This document shows positions 60,237-64,000 of a stretch of 64,000 bases of DNA, piece after piece. The notes beneath the pieces were generated by a model that worked only from the letters and a program-made list of their open reading frames with translations, was not told the origin of the DNA and searched no databases. Source of the DNA: Daucus carota subsp. sativus (lineage: Eukaryota; Streptophyta; Magnoliopsida; Apiales; Apiaceae); assembly GCF_001625215.2 (NCBI RefSeq), contig NC_030387.2:1888501-1952500 (forward strand), written 5' to 3'. Position numbers and translations under genes: made by a program. Within the stretch, counting starts at the first letter, position 1, and the number at the start of each line of letters is the position of its first letter.

Positions 60237-61874
60237 TGTAGTTTGCATGAAGTCATTGAGCCTCTTTTTGGACAATGTAAGTTGGGCATTTAAGTGCAGG
60301 AGAAAGGGTTTTGGGAGAGTTTATATGCAGTGGTTTAGAAAACTTCTTACAAAAACTGCGATTTTCGGCATTGTTATCAAGTCCATGATACTCAATTCAT
60401 GTGCATTGAGTCATTTATTTATCTTAATATTATTATCAAATCTTCTAATAAATATGGTACCGAAAATAGAATCACTGTTCACACAATTGTTAAATATCTA
60501 TCTTGTCAACCTCGAAAAGGCCAAGTACTCTGCTACAATTACAAGTGTAAACTTGCTGCAGATGAAGACAATTAATTTATGTTTAACCGTTTCAATCGAT
60601 TAATCTCGTCTCCGGTTGATTTTGATCTGATCTTAAAAAGATCATGCTTTGACACAAATAAATATATGAGAAATCTTATTTTGTTAGATGTGATAGATTA
60701 AATGAAATGGGATTTCTGCTTATTTGAAACAAAACTCGTCCTTTGACGAAATCATATTAATCGCAAATTTTAGACACTCAATTATTCGATACAAGACTCT
60801 ATATTATAATTTCTACAAAAAATGTTCAAAATACAAGAATTAGAGTTCAAAATATCCTTTATTAATATCAGATAATTTAGTATTTTTATTTTTCTGAAAA
60901 AAATATATCAGGTTGTGTTTAAGTATGAAAAAACATATAAAACATAATACACGCATTGTAACATGATTTGGCATTAGTATGAAACATACATGAAATAATA
61001 TTTAGTGTTTTAATACGCAAATCTTACATTAAGAAGTAAAAAAATAGAATAACGCTGTTTTGAATCATAAAAATGACATTTTGGATTATTCGATAGTGTT
61101 ACTAGACGGTGACCCTCATCAACATAATTAAAAATATTAATGACTCAAATATTACGATCTGAAAAAATGATTTTCGATATCAGTTATTAATACTATGACG
61201 TTAAGTTACAAGAACAAAATACTAATAATACAGTGTAGCGTTTTATTAGAGTTAAATAAATAAAACGCACTTCGTGATGATTCACAGAACAAAACACTAC
61301 ATGATATAGCGCTTTCTTTCGCATTGAAAATTCTAGATTATCCGGTATTAATAAATGTTTAGTGTAGCGTTTTATTAGAGTTAAATAAATAAAACGTACT
61401 TCGTGATGATTCACAGAACAAAACACCACACGATATAGGTTTTCTTTCGCATTGAAAATTCTTTATTATCCGGCATTAATAAATATTATGTGAAACCATT
61501 TTTCCTAACTATGTTATTTTATACGTTTTTTTTTGTTTTTTATCCATGCCCTTTTCTCAATATTATTTTGGGTTCTAGAAAAAATTGATAAATGAATCAA
61601 TACCATAATCATTTTATATAATTTATTTATTGATAAACTATTAAAAAAAAACATATTCTTTTTTTTAAAAGAAAAAAAAATTTACATATTAATGATCATG
61701 CTGTTTATGCAGTTGCACCCCCAAACCAAACCAAATCAAAGACAAATTTATCGATCAAAACATTAACAAGGCGGAGAAACCCAAGTGACTATCCACACTC
61801 TACAACTCCGCCATTAAAATTTCTCATTTCATCTCTCTAATCAACCTCCCCTCCATCTTTTCATCCCCAACAAG
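60237..61874. other. Intergenic between the two plastid-protein genes
   Basis: The first few hundred bases are likely 3' UTR. A 2 x 129-bp tandem repeat lies at 61233-61490. The last 150 bp, CT- and CA-rich, are the leader region of lipoyl synthase. Confidence 0.5.
61233..61490 (+). repeat. Tandem repeat, 2 x 129 bp
   Basis: Units 61233-61361 and 61362-61490 both run from GTGTAGCGTTTTATTAGAGT through CACTTCGTGATGATTCACAG-type sequence to CCGG.ATTAATAAAT, with a few substitutions. The minus-strand ORF with a repeated HHEVRFIYLTLIKRYT word is a product of this repeat. Confidence 0.9.
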
Positions 61875-63911
61875 ATGATGATTCAGCAAAAATTCATCCA
61901 AAACCCCACACCCCCAGCACTCTCTTCATCGAATTCATCCTATTTTCACACACCCTTCACAAGAATCACCTCAATCAATTGCAATCTTTCAGCCTCAGCT
62001 TCACCCAACAGGCCTAATTCAGCTCAACTAAGGACCCCAGGTGGTCAAAATGATAGCTTTTCGAGCTGTGTAACTTCAGCTTCTCTGGATACTAAGCCTG
62101 GTGTGATGGGTCCTTTTACTGGGAGGGATTTGAGTGTCAAGAAACCCGAATGGCTTCGACAGAAAGCGCCTCAAGGGGGGAAATATGAGGAGGTCAAGGA
62201 GACATTGTCTAGGCTTAATCTCAATACTGTTTGCCAGGAAGCTCAATGCCCCAATATTGGAGAGGTATATCAGTGTTTTGTTTTGTTAGTTACGTTGATA
62301 ATTTTGTGTTTCGGGCTGTGATCGAGGTCTTTAGATTCTTCGTGGTTTTAAATTTGACTGAAATTTGATGCACATGGATATTTGAACATATAAGAAATTG
62401 AATTTTAGTGAAGGAGTTATGTTGGGTGCTATTCGGGTTTATTGAGGGGTGCATTGTTATTTCCGACTTTGTAGTGGTGTTGGTAATCAGGTTTTGGTGC
62501 TTTTGGATAGTATTATACATTGTCAGTACTGTTACGATCGGAGTTGAGTGTAGAGTTTGTGAGTGTACTAGTTTCTCTCATGTTAAATTTTGGGGAAGAT
62601 GGAAGTGGAAGTGTTTTGAAGATTATGGCTCAAATGTGGATGAAAATTGAATTTTGTTTATATTTTACAGTGGATATATGTTAAAGCTTTCATACTTTAT
62701 CTTTGTATATTTTTGTGCTGTTGAATTGATATTGGTGATTGGAGGATTACGTATGAGAACATGTGAACCATTGAAAAAATGATTTAAACTGTAAATTAAT
62801 AAATATTTTATTTTTGAGCAGTGCTGGAATGGTGGCGGGGATGGAATTGCGACAGCTACGATCATGCTTCTTGGGGATACTTGCACCCGTGGCTGTAGAT
62901 TTTGTGCTGTGAAAACTAGCAGAAACCCTGCGCCACCAGATCCTATGGAACCACAGAACACTGCACATGCTGTTGCTAGCTGGGGGTATGTAGGACAATC
63001 ACTCTGTATGTCATATATATGCGAACAGGCCCAAATTTGCAGTTTGAGTCATAGTGCAATATATATAAATGAAAAAGTGATGAGATAATCATTTCACATT
63101 GTGATAGGCTAATTCAGATTTTTCATGAGTTGGCCTATACGTTATTAACTTTGTAATTGAACCTTTTTTTCTTCTATCATGCAGCGTGGATTATATTGTA
63201 CTTACTAGTGTTGATCGAGATGACATCCCTGATGGTGGGAGTGGTCATTTTGCCGAAACTGTTAAAGCTTTGAAGGTAAAATTCCTCTTAGCAATTATTT
63301 ATCTTTGGATTTATGGGCGATGGAATATATTTAGACTAAAGTGCATTATTTGTACTTTGGACGACATAACACTTGTAGTACTACACTTTCAAACAAAATT
63401 ACCATCTGCGATGCTAGGGCTCATATTTTGTCACACATTTATGCATGATTCGTGCATGTCAACTGAATTTTTGAGAACTGTTTCGTCCAATTCTGTTTTC
63501 AATAATTATTTTTTTGGGTTGGAGCAAACATATATAATACAAGTATAGGTGTTGTGATGTGAATTGGATAAACAAACTGTCTCGAAATTAGCTTAAAAAA
63601 ATGAATATTGATATCACAAGGGGTAGTTTTTTAAGTTTAGTATCGCACATGGTATGTTCGCCGAAGTGCAGTTACATGTAATGCACTATACTCATACATT
63701 TAATAATGTAGAATAGGAAGAAGTTTTATACATGGTTGTTGATCTTTTGGCAGACACTGAAGCCTGACATTATGGTTGAATGTTTAACATCTGATTTCCG
63801 AGGTGATTTGAATGCTGTTTCAACGTTGGTACACTCAGGATTAGATGTCTTTGCTCATAACGTTGAGACTGTTAAACGACTCCAGCGAATTGTTAGAGAT
63901 CCTCGGGCAGG
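61875..63911 (+). CDS. LIP1P: Lipoyl synthase, chloroplastic (5' part; gene continues past the window)
   Basis: Four coding exons are visible: 61875-62264, 62822-62985, 63185-63275 and 63754-63911; the next donor is GTGAGG at 63912 and the rest is beyond the window. Lipoyl synthase is a radical-SAM enzyme that inserts two sulfurs into protein-bound octanoyl groups to make lipoyl cofactor. The plastid form serves plastid pyruvate dehydrogenase. Both iron-sulfur cluster motifs are present: C120-x4-C125-x5-C131 ([13 protein letters not shown], split by intron 1) and the radical-SAM C151-x3-C155-x2-C158 (CTRGCRFC). Family motifs [18 protein letters not shown] and [12 protein letters not shown] follow. 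The first 50-60 residues are Ser/Thr/Pro-rich, fitting a plastid transit peptide; this and [19 protein letters not shown] favour the plastid over the mitochondrial paralogue. Confidence 0.93.
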
Positions 63912-64000
63912 GTGAGGAGTTGCTTTTATCTTTAGTATTAGAAGCTGGAGCATATATTCCATTGCTGCACACGCTATTTATCGTACATTATATCTTTTCC

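Noticed and set aside
61193..61429. Minus-strand ORF with repeated HHEVRFIYLTLIKRYT
   Set aside because: It is a product of the 2 x 129-bp tandem repeat.
62408..62650. 80-aa ORF in the lipoyl synthase region
   Set aside because: It lies wholly in intron 1 and shows no domain.

Overview
The window is eukaryotic nuclear DNA from a flowering plant, most likely a eudicot. The genes have GT-AG introns, the intergenic DNA is AT-rich, and plant-type MITEs (Stowaway, Tourist/Harbinger, hAT), Mutator-like foldback elements, a Helitron, a CACTA end and a Copia LTR are scattered through it. The genes include an F-box/FBA protein, a plastid-type lipoyl synthase and a chloroplast-targeted membrane protein. 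The species cannot be fixed from sequence alone; the Stowaway ends (CTCCCTCCGTCCC) are compatible with Apiaceae, but this is a weak inference.

Region 1-48 kb is a rapidly rearranging cluster of small SUMO-like genes. Eight uninterrupted SUMO-like ORFs (512, 9380c, 12114c, 25562, 31654, 35551, 40936, 44836) and one 5'-truncated copy (39739) are present, together with fragments of their flanks. Two members (9380c, 40936) keep the diglycine followed by a short tail, so they could be processed and conjugated. Three intact members plus the truncated copy end in Arg-Gly-Cys-stop and lack the diglycine. Two near-identical members (512 and 25562) have lost that end by frameshift and gained a hydrophobic tail. 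A 12-exon SNF2/RING translocase gene (CHR27/CHR28/Uls1-like, 13658-21620, minus strand) sits among them. The block SNF2 - RGC-type SUMO - GG-type SUMO occurs twice in opposite orientation: intact on the minus strand (21.6-9.4 kb), and decayed on the plus strand (36.9-41.3 kb), where SNF2 is a pseudogene. At least 3.6 kb of the window start is repeated almost perfectly at 25.05-28.67 kb.

Also in the left half are an intact F-box gene (5194-6267) and a decayed ArfGAP/PH-domain (AGD-type) pseudogene (6.7-8.3 kb, minus), recognisable only from two exon remnants.

The right part (48.6-64 kb) is calmer. It holds a 4-exon G-patch protein gene (48618-50650), a doubtful small two-exon gene (53185-55334), a 6-exon gene for a chloroplast-targeted single-pass membrane protein (57138-60236), and the first four exons of chloroplast lipoyl synthase (61875 onward, cut by the window edge).

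The most notable biology is the expansion of diglycine-less SUMO-like proteins with a fixed C-terminal cysteine, physically linked and co-duplicated with a SNF2-RING gene of a family whose yeast member Uls1 recognises SUMO. Exon boundaries were placed by eye from splice signals and family similarity; no alignment or transcript data were available.
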